Assembly (NCBI GenBank): GCA_947652605.1 | Contig: CANTFG010000048.1 | Coordinates: 206,618-270,617, forward strand | Length of the DNA stretch: 64,000 nt | Source: Elmis aenea | Taxonomy: Eukaryota; Arthropoda; Insecta; Coleoptera; Elmidae | Direction: 5' to 3' | Shown here: in pieces, positions 21,715 to 35,200 of the stretch | Layout: every line of letters begins with the position of its first letter | Numbering within the stretch: the stretch's first letter is position 1 | Position numbers and translations under genes: made by a program | Notes under the pieces: generated by a model | What the model saw: only the letters and a program-made list of their open reading frames with translations | Told to the model about the DNA's origin: nothing | Database searches by the model: none

Positions 21715-23180
21715 GCTCAAGGAACATATGTATTAACTAAAGCACGGTATTTTTAGGAAATTAGTAAAAATTAAAACCAGCTCTTTAAGTCATATGCAAA
21801 ACAATTGTATTCATGTAAAGAGGCGATGGATAAACTGTTTCTGTGATATACAAATCAATAATTAAAATTGTTTAGAAATAGTCGCTCAAGGAACATATGT
21901 ATTAACTAAAGCACGGTATTTTTAGGAAATTATTAAAAATTAAAACCAGCTCATTGAAAGACATATGCAAAACAATTGTATTCATGTAAAGAGGCGATGA
22001 ATAAACTGTTCCTGTCATATACAAATCAATAATTAAAATTGTTTCGAAATAGTCGCTCAAGGAACATATGTATTAACTAAAGCACGGTATTTTTAGGAAA
22101 TTATTAAAAATTAAAACCAGCTCATTGAAAGACATATGCAAAACAATTGTATTCATGTAAAGAGGCGATGGATAAACTGTTTCTATGATATACAAATCAA
22201 TAATTAAAATTGTTTCGAAATAGTCGCTCAAGGCACATATGTATTAACTAAAGCACGGTATTTTTAGGAAATTATTAAAAATTAAAACCAGCTCATTGAA
22301 AGACATATGCAAAACAATTGTATTCATGTAAAGAGGCGATAGATAAACTGTTCCTGTGATATACAAATCAATAATTAAAATTGTTTCGAAATAGTCGCTC
22401 AAGGAACATATGTATTAACTAAAGCACGGTATTTTTAGGAAATTAGTAAAAATTAAAACCAGCTCTTTAAAAGACAAATGCAAAACAATTGTATTCATGT
22501 AAAGAGGCGATGGATAAACTGTTTCTGTGATATACAAATCAATAATTAAAATTGTTTAGAAATAGTCGCTCAAGGAACATATGTATTAACTAAAGCACGG
22601 TATTTTTAGGAAATTATTAAAAATTAAAACCAGCTCATTGAAAGACATATGCAAAACAATTGTATTCATGTAAAGAGGCGATGGATAAACTGTTCCTGTC
22701 ATATACAAATCAATAATTAAAATTGTTTCGAAATAGTCGCTCAAGGAACATATGTATTAACTAAAGCACGGTATTTTTAGGAAATTATTAAAAATTAAAA
22801 CCAGCTCATTGAAAGACATATGCAAAACAATTGTATTCATGTAAAGAGGCGATGGATAAACTGTTCCTGTGATATACAAATCAATAAGTAAAATTGTTTA
22901 GAAATAGTCGCTCAAGGAACATATGTATTAACTAAAGCACGGTATTTTTAGGAAATTATTAAAAATTAAAACCAGCTCATTGAAAGACATATGCAAAACA
23001 ATTGTATTCATGTAAAGAGGCGATGGATAAACTGTTCCTGTGATATACAAATCAATAATTAAAATTGTTTAGAAATAGTCGCTCAAGGAACATATGTATT
23101 AACTAAAGCACGGTATTTTTAGGAAATTATTAAAAATTTAAACCAGCTCATTGAAAGACATATGCAAAACAATTGTATTC

Positions 23181-26100
23181 CTGTAAAGAGGCGATGGATA
23201 AACTGTTTCTGTGATATACAAATCAATAATTAAAATTGTTCAGAAATAGTCGCTCAAGGTACATATGTATTAACTAAAGCACGGTATTTTTAGGAAATTA
23301 TTAAAAATTAAAACCAGCTCATTGAAAGACATATGCAAAACAATTGTATTCATGTAAAGAGGCGATGAATAAACTATTCCTGTCATATACAAATCAATAA
23401 TTAAAATTGTTTAGAAATAGTCGCTCAAGGAACATATGTATTAACTAAAGCACGGTGTTTTTAGGAAATTATTAAAAATTAAAACCAGCTCATTGAAAGA
23501 CATATGCAAAACAATTGTATTCATGTAAAGAGGCGATGAATAAACTATTCCTGTCATATACAAATCAATAATTAAAATTGTTTAGAAATAGTCGCTCAAG
23601 GAACATATGTATTAACTAAAGCACGGTATTTTTAGGAAATTATTAAAAATTAAAACCAGCTCATTGAAAGACATATGCAAAACAATTTTATTCATGTAAA
23701 GAGGCGATGGATAAACTGTTCCTGTGATATACAAATCAATAATTAAAATTGTTTAGAATTAGTCGCTCAAGGAACATATGTATTAACTAAAGCACGGTAT
23801 TTTTAGGAAATTATTAAAAATTAAAACCAGCTCATTGAAAGACATATGCAAAACAATTGTATTCATGTAAAGAGGCGATGAATAAACTATTCCTGTCATA
23901 TACAAATCAATAATTAAAATTGTTTAGAAATAGTCGCTCAAGGAACATATGTATTAACTAAAGCACGGTGTTTTTAGGAAATTATTAAAAATTAAAACCA
24001 GCTCATTGAAAGACATATGCAAAACAATTGTATTCATGTAAAGAGGCGATGAATAAACTATTCCTGTCATATACAAATCAATAATTAAAATTGTTTAGAA
24101 ATAGTCGCTCAAGGAACATATGTATTAACTAAAGCACGGTATTTTTAGGAAATTATTAAAAATTAAAACCAGCTCATTGAAAGACATATGCAAAACAATT
24201 TTATTCATGTAAAGAGGCGATGGATAAACTGTTCCTGTGATATACAAATCAATAATTAAAATTGTTTAGAAATAGTCGCTCAAGGAACATATGTATTAAC
24301 TAAAGCACGGTATTTTTAGGAAATTATTAAAAATTAAAACCAGCTCATTGAAAGACATATGCAAAACAATTGTATTCATGTAAAGAGGCGATAGATAAAC
24401 TGTTCCTGTGATATACAAATCAATAATTAAAATTGTTTCGAAATAGTCGCTCAAGGAACATATGTATTAACTAAAGCACGGTATTTTTAGGAAATTAGTA
24501 AAAATTAAAACCAGCTCTTTAAAAGACAAATGCAAAACAATTGTATTCATGTAAAGAGGCGATGGATAAACTGTTTCTGTGATATACAAATCAATAATTA
24601 AAATTGTTTAGAAATAGTCGCTCAAGGAACATATGTATTAACTAAAGCACGGTATTTTTAGGAAATTATTAAAAATTAAAACCAGCTCATTGAAAGACAT
24701 ATGCAAAACAATTGTATTCATGTAAAGAGGCGATGGATAAACTGTTCCTGTCATATACAAATCAATAATTAAAATTGTTTCGAAATAGTCGCTCAAGGAA
24801 CATATGTATTAACTAAAGCACGGTATTTTTAGGAAATTATTAAAAATTAAAACCAGCTCATTGAAAGACATATGCAAAACAATTGTATTCATGTAAAGAG
24901 GCGATGGATAAACTGTTCCTGTGATATACAAATCAATAATTAAAATTGTTTAGAAATAGTCGCTCAAGGAACATATGTATTAACTAAAGCACGGTATTTT
25001 TAGGAAATTATTAAAAATTAAAACCAGCTCATTGAAAGACATATGCAAAACAATTGTATTCATGTAAAGAGGCGATGGATAAACTGTTCCTGTGATATAC
25101 AAATCAATAATTAAAATTGTTTCGAAATAGTCGCTCAAGGAACATATGTATTAACTAAAGCACGGTATTTTTAGGAAATTATTAAAAATTAAAACCAGCT
25201 CATTGAAAGACATATGCAAAACAATTGTATTCCTGTAAAGAGGCGATGGATAAACTGTTTCTGTGATATACAAATCAATAATTAAAATTGTTCAGAAATA
25301 GTCGCTCAAGGAACATATGTATTAACTAAAGCACGGTATTTTTAGGAAATTATTAAAAATTAAAACCAGCTCATTGAAAGACATATGCAAAACAATTGTA
25401 TTCATGTAAAGAGGCGATGAATAAACTATTCCTGTCATATACAAATCAATAATTAAAATTGTTTAGAAATAGTCGCTCAAGGAACATATGTATTAACTAA
25501 AGCACGGTATTTTTAGGAAATTATTAAAAATTAAAACCAGCTCATTGAAAGACATATGCAAAACAATTTTATTCATGTAAAGAGGCGATGGATAAACTGT
25601 TCCTGTGATATACAAATCAATAATTAAAATTGTTTAGAAATAGTCGCTCAAGGAACATATGTATTAACTAAAGCACGGTATTTTTAGGAAATTATTAAAA
25701 ATTAAAACCAGCTCATTGAAAGACATATGCAAAACAATTGTATTCATGTAAAGAGGCGATGGATAAACTGTTCCTGTGATATACAAATCAATAATTAAAA
25801 TTGTTTCGAAATAGTCGCTCAAGGAACATATGTATTAACTAAAGCACGGTATTTTTAGGAAATTATTAAAAATTAAAACCAGCTCATTGAAAGACATATG
25901 CAAAACAATTTTATTCATGTAAAGAGGCGATGGATAAACTGTTCCTGTGATATACAAATCAATAATTAAAATTGTTTCGAAATAGTCGCTCAAGGAACAT
26001 ATGTATTAACTAAAGCACGGTATTTTTAGGAAATTATTAAAAATTAAAACCAGCTCATTGAAAGACATATGCAAAACAATTGTATTCATGTAAAGAGGCG

Positions 26101-29100
26101 ATGGATAAACTGTTCCTGTCATATACAAATCAATAATTAAAATTGTTTCGAAATAGTCGCTCAAGGAACATATGTATTAACTAAAGCACGGTATTTTTAG
26201 GAAATTATTAAAAATTAAAACCAGCTCATTGAAAGACATATGCAAAACAATTGTATTCATGTAAAGAGGCGATGGATAAACTGTTCCTGTGATATACAAA
26301 TCAATAATTAAAATTGTTTAGAAATAGTCGCTCAAGGAACATATGTATTAACTAAAGCACGGTATTTTTAGGAAATTATTAAAAATTAAAACCAGCTCAT
26401 TGAAAGACATATGCAAAACAATTGTATTCATGTAAAGAGGCGATGGATAAACTGTTCCTGTGATATACAAATCAATAATTAAAATTGTTTAGAAATCGTC
26501 GCTCAAGGAACATATGTATTAACTAAAGCACGGTATTTTTAGGAAATTATTAAAAATTAAAACCAGCTCATTGAAAGACATATGCAAAACAATTGTATTC
26601 CTGTAAAGAGGCGATGGATAAACTGTTTCTGTGATATACAAATCAATAATTAAAATTGTTCAGAAATAGTCGCTCAAGGAACATATGTATTAACTAAAGC
26701 ACGGTATTTTTAGGAAATTATTAAAAATTAAAACCAGCTCATTGAAAGACATATGCAAAACAATTGTATTCATGTAAAGAGGCGATGAATAAACTATTCC
26801 TGTCATATACAAATCAATAATTAAAATTGTTTAGAAATAGTCGCTCAAGGAACATATGTATTAACTAAAGCACGGTATTTTTAGGAAATTATTAAAAATT
26901 AAAACCAGCTCATTGAAAGACATATGCAAAACAATTTTATTCATGTAAAGAGGCGATGGATAAACTGTTCCTGTGATATACAAATCAATAATTAAAATTG
27001 TTTAGAAATAGTCGCTCAAGGAACATATGTATTAACTAAAGCACGGTATTTTTAGGAAATTATTAAAAATTAAAACCAGCTCATTGAAAGACATATGCAA
27101 AACAATTGTATTCATGTAAAGAGGCGATGGATAAACTGTTTCTGTGATATACAAATCAATAATTAAAATTGTTTCGAAATAGTCGCTCAAGGAACATATG
27201 TATTAACTAAAGCACGGTATTTTTAGGAAATTATTAAAAATTAAAACCAGCTCATTGAAAGACATATGCAAAACAATTGTATTCATGTAAAGAGGCGATG
27301 GATAAACTGTTCCTGTGATATACAAATCAATAATTAAAATTGTTTCGAAATAGTCGCTCAAGGAACATATGTATTAACTAAAGCACGGTATTTTTAGGAA
27401 ATTATTAAAAATTAAAACCAGCTCATTGAAAGACATATGCAAAACAATTGTATTCATGTAAAGAGGCGATGGATAAACTGTTCCTGTCATATACAAATCA
27501 ATAATTAAAATTGTTTCGAAATAGTCGCTCAAGGAACATATGTATTAACTAAAGCACGGTATTTTTAGGAAATTATTAAAAATTAAAACCAGCTCATTGA
27601 AAGACATATGCAAAACAATTGTATTCATGTAAAGAGGCGATGGATAAACTGTTCCTGTGATATACAAATCAATAATTAAAATTGTTTAGAAATAGTCGCT
27701 CAAGGAACATATGTATTAACTAAAGCACGGTATTTTTAGGAAATTATTAAAAATTAAAACCAGCTCATTGAAAGACATATGCAAAACAATTGTATTCATG
27801 TAAAGAGGCGATGGATAAACTGTTCCTGTGATATACAAATCAATAATTAAAATTGTTTAGAAATAGTCGCTCAAGGAACATATGTATTAACTAAAGCACG
27901 GTATTTTTAGGAAATTATTAAAAATTAAAACCAGCTCATTGAAAGACATATGCAAAACAATTGTATTCCTGTAAAGAGGCGATGGATAAACTGTTTCTGT
28001 GATATACAAATCAATAATTAAAATTGTTCAGAAATAGTCGCTCAAGGAACATATGTATTAACTAAAGCACGGTATTTTTAGGAAATTATTAAAAATTAAA
28101 ACCAGCTCATTGAAAGACATATGCAAAACAATTGTATTCATGTAAAGAGGCGATGAATAAACTATTCCTGTCATATACAAATCAATAATTAAAATTGTTT
28201 AGAAATAGTCGCTCAAGGAACATATGTATTAACTAAAGCACGGTATTTTTAGGAAATTATTAAAAATTAAAACCAGCTCATTGAAAGACATATGCAAAAC
28301 AATTTTATTCATGTAAAGAGGCGATGGATAAACTGTTCCTGTGATATACAAATCAATAATTAAAATTGTTTAGAAATAGTCGCTCAAGGAACATATGTAT
28401 TAACTAAAGCACGGTATTTTTAGGAAATTATTAAAAATTAAAACCAGCTCATTGAAAGACATATGCAAAACAATTGTATTCATGTAAAGAGGCGATGGAT
28501 AAACTGTTCCTGTGATATACAAATCAATAATTAAAATTGTTTCGAAATAGTCGCTCAAGGAACATATGTATTAACTAAAGCACGGTATTTTTAGGAAATT
28601 ATTAAAAATTAAAACCAGCTCATTGAAAGACATATGCAAAACAATTGTATTCATGTAAAGAGGCGATGGATAAACTGTTCCTGTGATATACAAATCAATA
28701 ATTAAAATTGTTTCGAAATAGTCGCTCAAGGAACATATGTATTAACTAAAGCACGGTATTTTTAGGAAATTATTAAAAATTAAAACCAGCTCATTGAAAG
28801 ACATATGCAAAACAATTGTATTCATGTAAAGAGGCGATGGATAAACTGTTCCTGTCATATACAAATCAATAATTAAAATTGTTTAGAAATAGTCGCTCAA
28901 GGAACATTATGTATTAACTAAAGCACGGTATTTTTAGGAAATTATTAAAAATTAAAACCAGCTCATTGAAAGACATATGCAAAACAATTGTATTCATGTA
29001 AAGAGGCGATGGATAAACTGTTCCTGTGATATACAAATCAATAATTAAAATTGTTCAGAAATAGTCGCTCAAGGAACATATGTATTAACTAAAGCACGGT

Positions 29101-29500
29101 ATTTTTAGGAAATTATTAAAAATTAAAACCAGCTCATTGAAAGACATATGCAAAACAATTTTATTCATGTAAAGAGGCGATGGATAAACTGTTCCTGTGA
29201 TATACAAATCAATAATTAAAATTGTTTAGAAATAGTCGCTCAAGGAACATATGTATTAACTAAAGCACGGTATTTTTAGGAAATTATTAAAAATTAAAAC
29301 CAGCTCATTGAAAGACATATGCAAAACAATTGTATTCCTGTAAAGAGGCGATGGATAAACTGTTTCTGTGATATACAAATCAATAATTAAAATTGTTCAG
29401 AAATAGTCGCTCAAGGAACATATGTTATAACTAAAGCACGGTATTTTTAGGAAATTATTAAAAATTAAAACCAGCTCATTGAAAGACATATGCAAAACAA
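23181..29500 (+). repeat. SatC subregion with an 8-mer higher-order repeat (1368 bp)
   Basis: The rare variant attcctgtaaag marks position 23181, 25233, 26601, 27969 and 29338. Spacings are 2052 (12 x 171), 1368 (8 x 171), 1368, and 1369, the last explained by one inserted base in aacattatg near 28906. Following units keep the same order: gatgaataaactattcc (gatagataaactgttcc in the last repeat), then ttttattcat, then ordinary units. This is a true higher-order repeat rather than random variant mixing. Confidence 0.9.
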
Positions 29501-32269
29501 TTGTATTCATGTAAAGAGGCGATAGATAAACTGTTCCTGTCATATACAAATCAATAATTAAAATTGTTTAGAAATAGTCGCTCAAGGAACATATGTATTA
29601 ACTAAAGCACGGTATTTTTAGAAAATTATTAAAAATTAAAACCAGCTCATTGAAAGACATATGCAAAACAATTTTATTCATGTAAAGAGGCGATGGATAA
29701 ACTGTTCCTGTGATATACAAATCAATAATTAAAATTGTTTAGAAATAGTCGCTCAAGGAACATATGTATTAACTAAAGCACGGTATTTTTAGGAAATTAT
29801 TAAAAATTAAAACCAGCTCATTGAAAGACATATGCAAAACAATTGTATTCATGTAAAGAGGCGATGGATAAACTGTTCCTGTGATATACAAATCAATAAT
29901 TAAAATTGTTTCGAAATAGCCGCTCAAGGAACATATGTATTAACTAAAGCACGGTATTTTTAGGAAATTATTAAAAATTAAAACCAGCTCATTGAAAGAC
30001 ATATGCAAAACAATTGTATTCATGTAAAGAGGCGATGGATAAACTGTTCCTGTGATATACAAATCAATAATTAAAATTGTTTCGAAATAGTCGCTCAAGG
30101 AACATATGTATTAACTAAAGCACGGTATTTTTAGGAAATTAGTAAAAATTAAAACCAGCTCATTGAAAGACATATGCAAAACAATTGTATTCATGTAAAG
30201 AGGCGATGGATAAACTATTCCTGTCATATACAAATCAATAATTAAAATTGTTTAGAAATAGTCGCTCAAGGAACATATGTATTAACTAAAGCACGGTATT
30301 TTTAGGAAATTATTAAGAATTAAAACCAGCTCATTGAAAGACATATGCAAAACAATTGTATTCATGTAAAGAGGCGATGGATAAACTGTTCCTGTGATAT
30401 ACAAATCAATAATTAAAATTTTTTAGAAATAGTCGCTCAAGGAACATATGTATTAACTAAAGCACGGTATTTTTAGGAAATTATTAAAAATTAAAACCAG
30501 CTCATTGAAAGACATATGCAAAACAATTGTATTCATGTAAAGAAGCGATGGATAAACTTTTCCTGTGATATACAAATCAATAATTAAAATTGTTTAGAAA
30601 TAGTCGCTCAAGGAACATATGTATTAACTAAAGCACGGTATTTTTAGGAAATTATTAAAAATGAAAACCAGCTCATTGAAAGACATATGCAAAACAATTG
30701 TATTCATGTAAAGAGGCGATGGATAAACTGTTCCTGTGACATACAAATCAATAATTAAAATTTTTTAGAAATAGTCGCTCAAGGAACATATGTATTAACT
30801 AAAGCACGGTATTTTTAGGAAATTATTAAAAATTAAAACCAGCTCATTGAAAGACATATGCAAAACAATTGTATTCATGTAAAGAAGCGATGGATAAACT
30901 TTTCCTGTGATATACAAATCAATAATTAAAATTGTTCAGAAATAGTCGCTCAAGGAACATATGTACTAACTAAAGCACGGTATTTTTAGGAAATTATTAA
31001 AAATTAATACCAGCTCATTGAAAGACATATGCAAAACAATTGTATTCATGTAAAGAGGCGATGGATAAACTGTTCCTGTGACATACAAATCAATAATTAA
31101 AATTGTTTCGAAATAGTCGCTCAAGGAACATATGTATTAACTAAAGCACGGTATTTTTAGGAAATTATTAAAAATTAAAACCAGCTCATTGAAAGACATA
31201 TGCAAAACAATTGTATTCATGTAAAGAGGCGATGGATAAACTGTTCCTGTGATATACAAATCAATAATTGAAATTGTTTCGAAATAGTCGCACAAGGAAC
31301 ATATGTATTAACTAAAGCACGGTATTTTTAGGAAATTATTAAAAATTAAAACCAGCTCTTTAAAAGACATATGCAAAACAATTGTATTCATGTAAAGAGG
31401 CGATGGATAAACTGTTTCTGTGATATACAAATCAATAATTAAAATTGTTTAGAAATAGTCGCTCAAGGAACATATGTATTAACTAAAGCACGGTATTTTT
31501 AGGAAATTATTAAAAATTAAAACCAGCTCATTGAAAGACATATGCAAAACAATTGTATTCATGTAAAGAGGCGATGGATAAACTGTTCCTGTGATATACA
31601 AATCAATAAATTAAATTGTTCAGAAATAGTCGCTCAAGGAACATATGTACTAACTAAAGCACGGTATTTTTAGGAAATTATTAAAAATTAATACCAGCTC
31701 ATTGAAAGACATATGCAAAACAATTGTATTCATGTAAAGAGGCGATGGATAAACTGTTCCTGTGATATACAAATCAATAATTAAAATTGTTTCGAAATAG
31801 TCGCTCAAGGAACATATGTATTAACTAAAGCACGGTATTTTTAGGAAATTATTAAAAAGTAAAACCAGCTCATTGAAAGACATATGCAAAACAATTGTAT
31901 TCATGTAAAGAGGCGATGGATAAACTGTTCCTGTGATATACAAATCAATAAATTAAATTGTTCAGAAATAGTCGCACAAGGAACATATGTATTAACTAAA
32001 GCACGGTATTTTTAGGAAATTAGTAAAAATTAAAACCAGCTCTTTAAGACATATGCAAAACAATTGTATTCATGTAAAGAGGCGATGGATAAACTGTTTC
32101 TGTGATATACAAATCAATAATTAAAATTGTTTAGAAATAGTCGCTCAAGGAACATATGTATTAACTAAAGCACGGTATTTTTAGGAAATTATTAAAAATT
32201 AAAACCAGCTCATTGAAAGACATATGCAAAACAATTGTATTCATGTAAAGAGGCGATGGATAAACTGTT

Positions 32270-35200
32270 CCTGTCATATACAAATCAATAATTAAAATTG
32301 TTTGGAAATAGTCGCTCAAGGAACATATGTATTAACTAAAGCACGGTATTTTTAGGAAATTATTAAAAATTAAAACCAGCTCATTGAAAGACATATGCAA
32401 AACAATTGTATTCATGTAAAGAGGCGATGGATAAACTGTTCCTGTGATATACAAATCAATAATTAAAATTGTTTAGAAATAGTCGCTCAAGGAACATATG
32501 TATTAACTAAAGCACGGTATTTTTAGGAAATTATTAAAAATTAAAACCAGCTCATTGAAAAAAATATGCAAAACAATTGTATTCATGTAAAGAGGCGATG
32601 GATAAACTGTTCCTGTCATATACAAATCAATAATTAAAATTGTTTAGAAATAGTCGCTCAAGGAACATATGTATTAACTAAAGCACGGTATTTTTAGGAA
32701 ATTATTAAAAATTAAAACCAGCTCATTGAAAGACATATGCAAAACAATTGTATTCATGTAAAGAGGCGATAGATAAACTGTTCCTGTGATATACAAATCA
32801 ATAATTAAAATTGTTTCGAAATAGTCGCTCAAGGCATATATGTATTAACTAAAGCACGGTATTTTTAGGAAATTATTAAAAATTAAAACCAGCTCATTGA
32901 AAGACATATGCAAAACAATTGTATTCATGTAAAGAGGCGATGGATAAACTGTTCCTGTGATATACAAATCAATAATTAAAATTGTTTCGAAATAGTCGCT
33001 CAAGGAACATATGTATTAACTAAAGCACGGTATTTTTAGGAAATTAGTAAAAATTAAAACCAGCTCATTGAAAGACATATGCAAAACAATTGTATTCATG
33101 TAAAGAGGCGATGGATAAACTGTTCCTGTGATATACAAATCAATAATTAAAATTGTTTAGAAATAGTCGCTCAAGGAACATATGTATTAACTAAAGCACG
33201 GTATTTTTAGGAAATTAGTAAAAATTAAAACCAGCTCATTGAAAGACATATGCAAAACAATTGTATTTATGTAAAGAGGCGATGAATAAACTGTTCCTGT
33301 CATATACAAATCAATAATTAAAATTGTTTCGAAATAGTCGCACAAGGAACATATGTATTAACTAAAGCACGGTATTTTTAGGAAATTATTAAAAATTAAA
33401 ACCAGCTCATTGAAAGACATATGCAAAACAATTTTATTCATGTAAAGAGGCGATGGATAAACTGTTCCTGTGATATACAAATCAATAATTAAAATTGTTT
33501 AGAAATAGTCGCTCAAGGAACATATGTATTAACTAAAGCACGGTATTTTTAGGAAATTATTAAAAATTAAAACCAGCTCATTGAAAGACATATGCAAAAC
33601 AATTGTATTCATGTAAAGAGGCGATGGATAAACTGTTCCTGTGATATACAAATCAATAATTAAAATTGTTTAGAAATAGTCGCTCAAGGAACATATGTAT
33701 TAACTAAAGCACGGTATTTTTAGGAAATTATTAAAAATTAAAACCAGCTCATTGAAAGACATATGCAAAACAATTGTATTCATGTAAAGAGGCGATGGAT
33801 AAACTGTTCCTGTGATATACAAATCAATAATTAAAATTGTTTCGAAATAGTCGCTCAAGGAACATATGTATTAACTAAAGCACGGTATTTTTAGGAAATT
33901 ATTAAAAATTAAAACCAGCTCATTGAAAGACATATGCAAAACAATTGTATTCATGTAAAGAGGCGATGGATAAACTGTTCCTGTCATATACAAATCAATA
34001 ATTAAAATTGTTTAGAAATAGTCGCTCAAGGAACATATGTATTAACTAAAGCACGGTATTTTTAGGAAATTATTAAAAATTAAAACCAGCTCATTGAAAG
34101 ACATATGCAAAACAATTTTATTCATGTAAAGAGGCGATGGATAAACTGTTCCTGTGATATACAAATCAATAATTAAAATTGTTTCGAAATAGTCGCTCAA
34201 GGAACATATGTATTAACTAAAGCACGGTATTTTTAGGAAATTATTAAAAATTAAAACCAGCTCATTGAAAGACATATGCAAAACAATTGTATTCATGTAA
34301 AGAGGCGATGGATAAACTGTTCCTGTGATATACAAATCAATAATTAAAATTGTTTCGAAATAGTCGCTCAAGGAACATATGTATTAACTAAAGCACGGTA
34401 TTTTTAGGAAATTATTAAAAATTAAAACCAGCTCATTGAAAGACATATGCAAAACAATTGTATTCATGTAAAGAGGCGATGGATAAACTGCTCCTGTCAT
34501 ATACAAATCAATAATTAAAATTGTTTAGAAATAGTCGCTCAAGGAACATATGTATTAACTAAAGCACGGTATTTTTAGGAAATTATTAAAAATTAAAACC
34601 AGCTCATTGAAAGACATATGCAAAACAATTGTATTCATGTAAAGAGGCGATGGATAAACTGTTCCTGTGATATACAAATCAATAATTAAAATTGTTCAGA
34701 AATAGTCGCTCAAGGAACATATGTATTAACTAAAGCACGGTATTTTTAGCAAATTATTAAAAATTAAAACCAGCTCATTGAAAAACATATGCAAAACAAT
34801 TTTATTCATGTAAAGAGGCGACGGATAAACTGTTCCTGTGATATACAAATCAATAATTAAAATTGTTTAGAATTAGTCGCTCAAGGAACATATGTATTAA
34901 CTAAAGCACGGTATTTTTAGGAAATTATTAAAAATTAAAACCAGCTCATTGAAAGACATATGCAAAACAATTGTATTCCTGTAAAGAGGCGATGGATAAA
35001 CTGTTTCTGTGATTTACAAATCAATAATTAAAATTGTTCAGAAATAGTCGCTCAAGGAACATATGTATTAACTAAAGCACGGTATTTTTAGGAAATTATT
35101 AAAAATTAAAACCAGCTCATTGAAAGACATATGCAAAACAATTGTATTCATGTAAAGAGGCGATAGATAATTTGTTCCTGTCATATACAAATCAATAATT

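Noticed and set aside
19464..21722. Target-site duplication flanking the element
   Set aside because: The bases outside the two ends (ctaataat and gctcaagg) do not match over any useful length.
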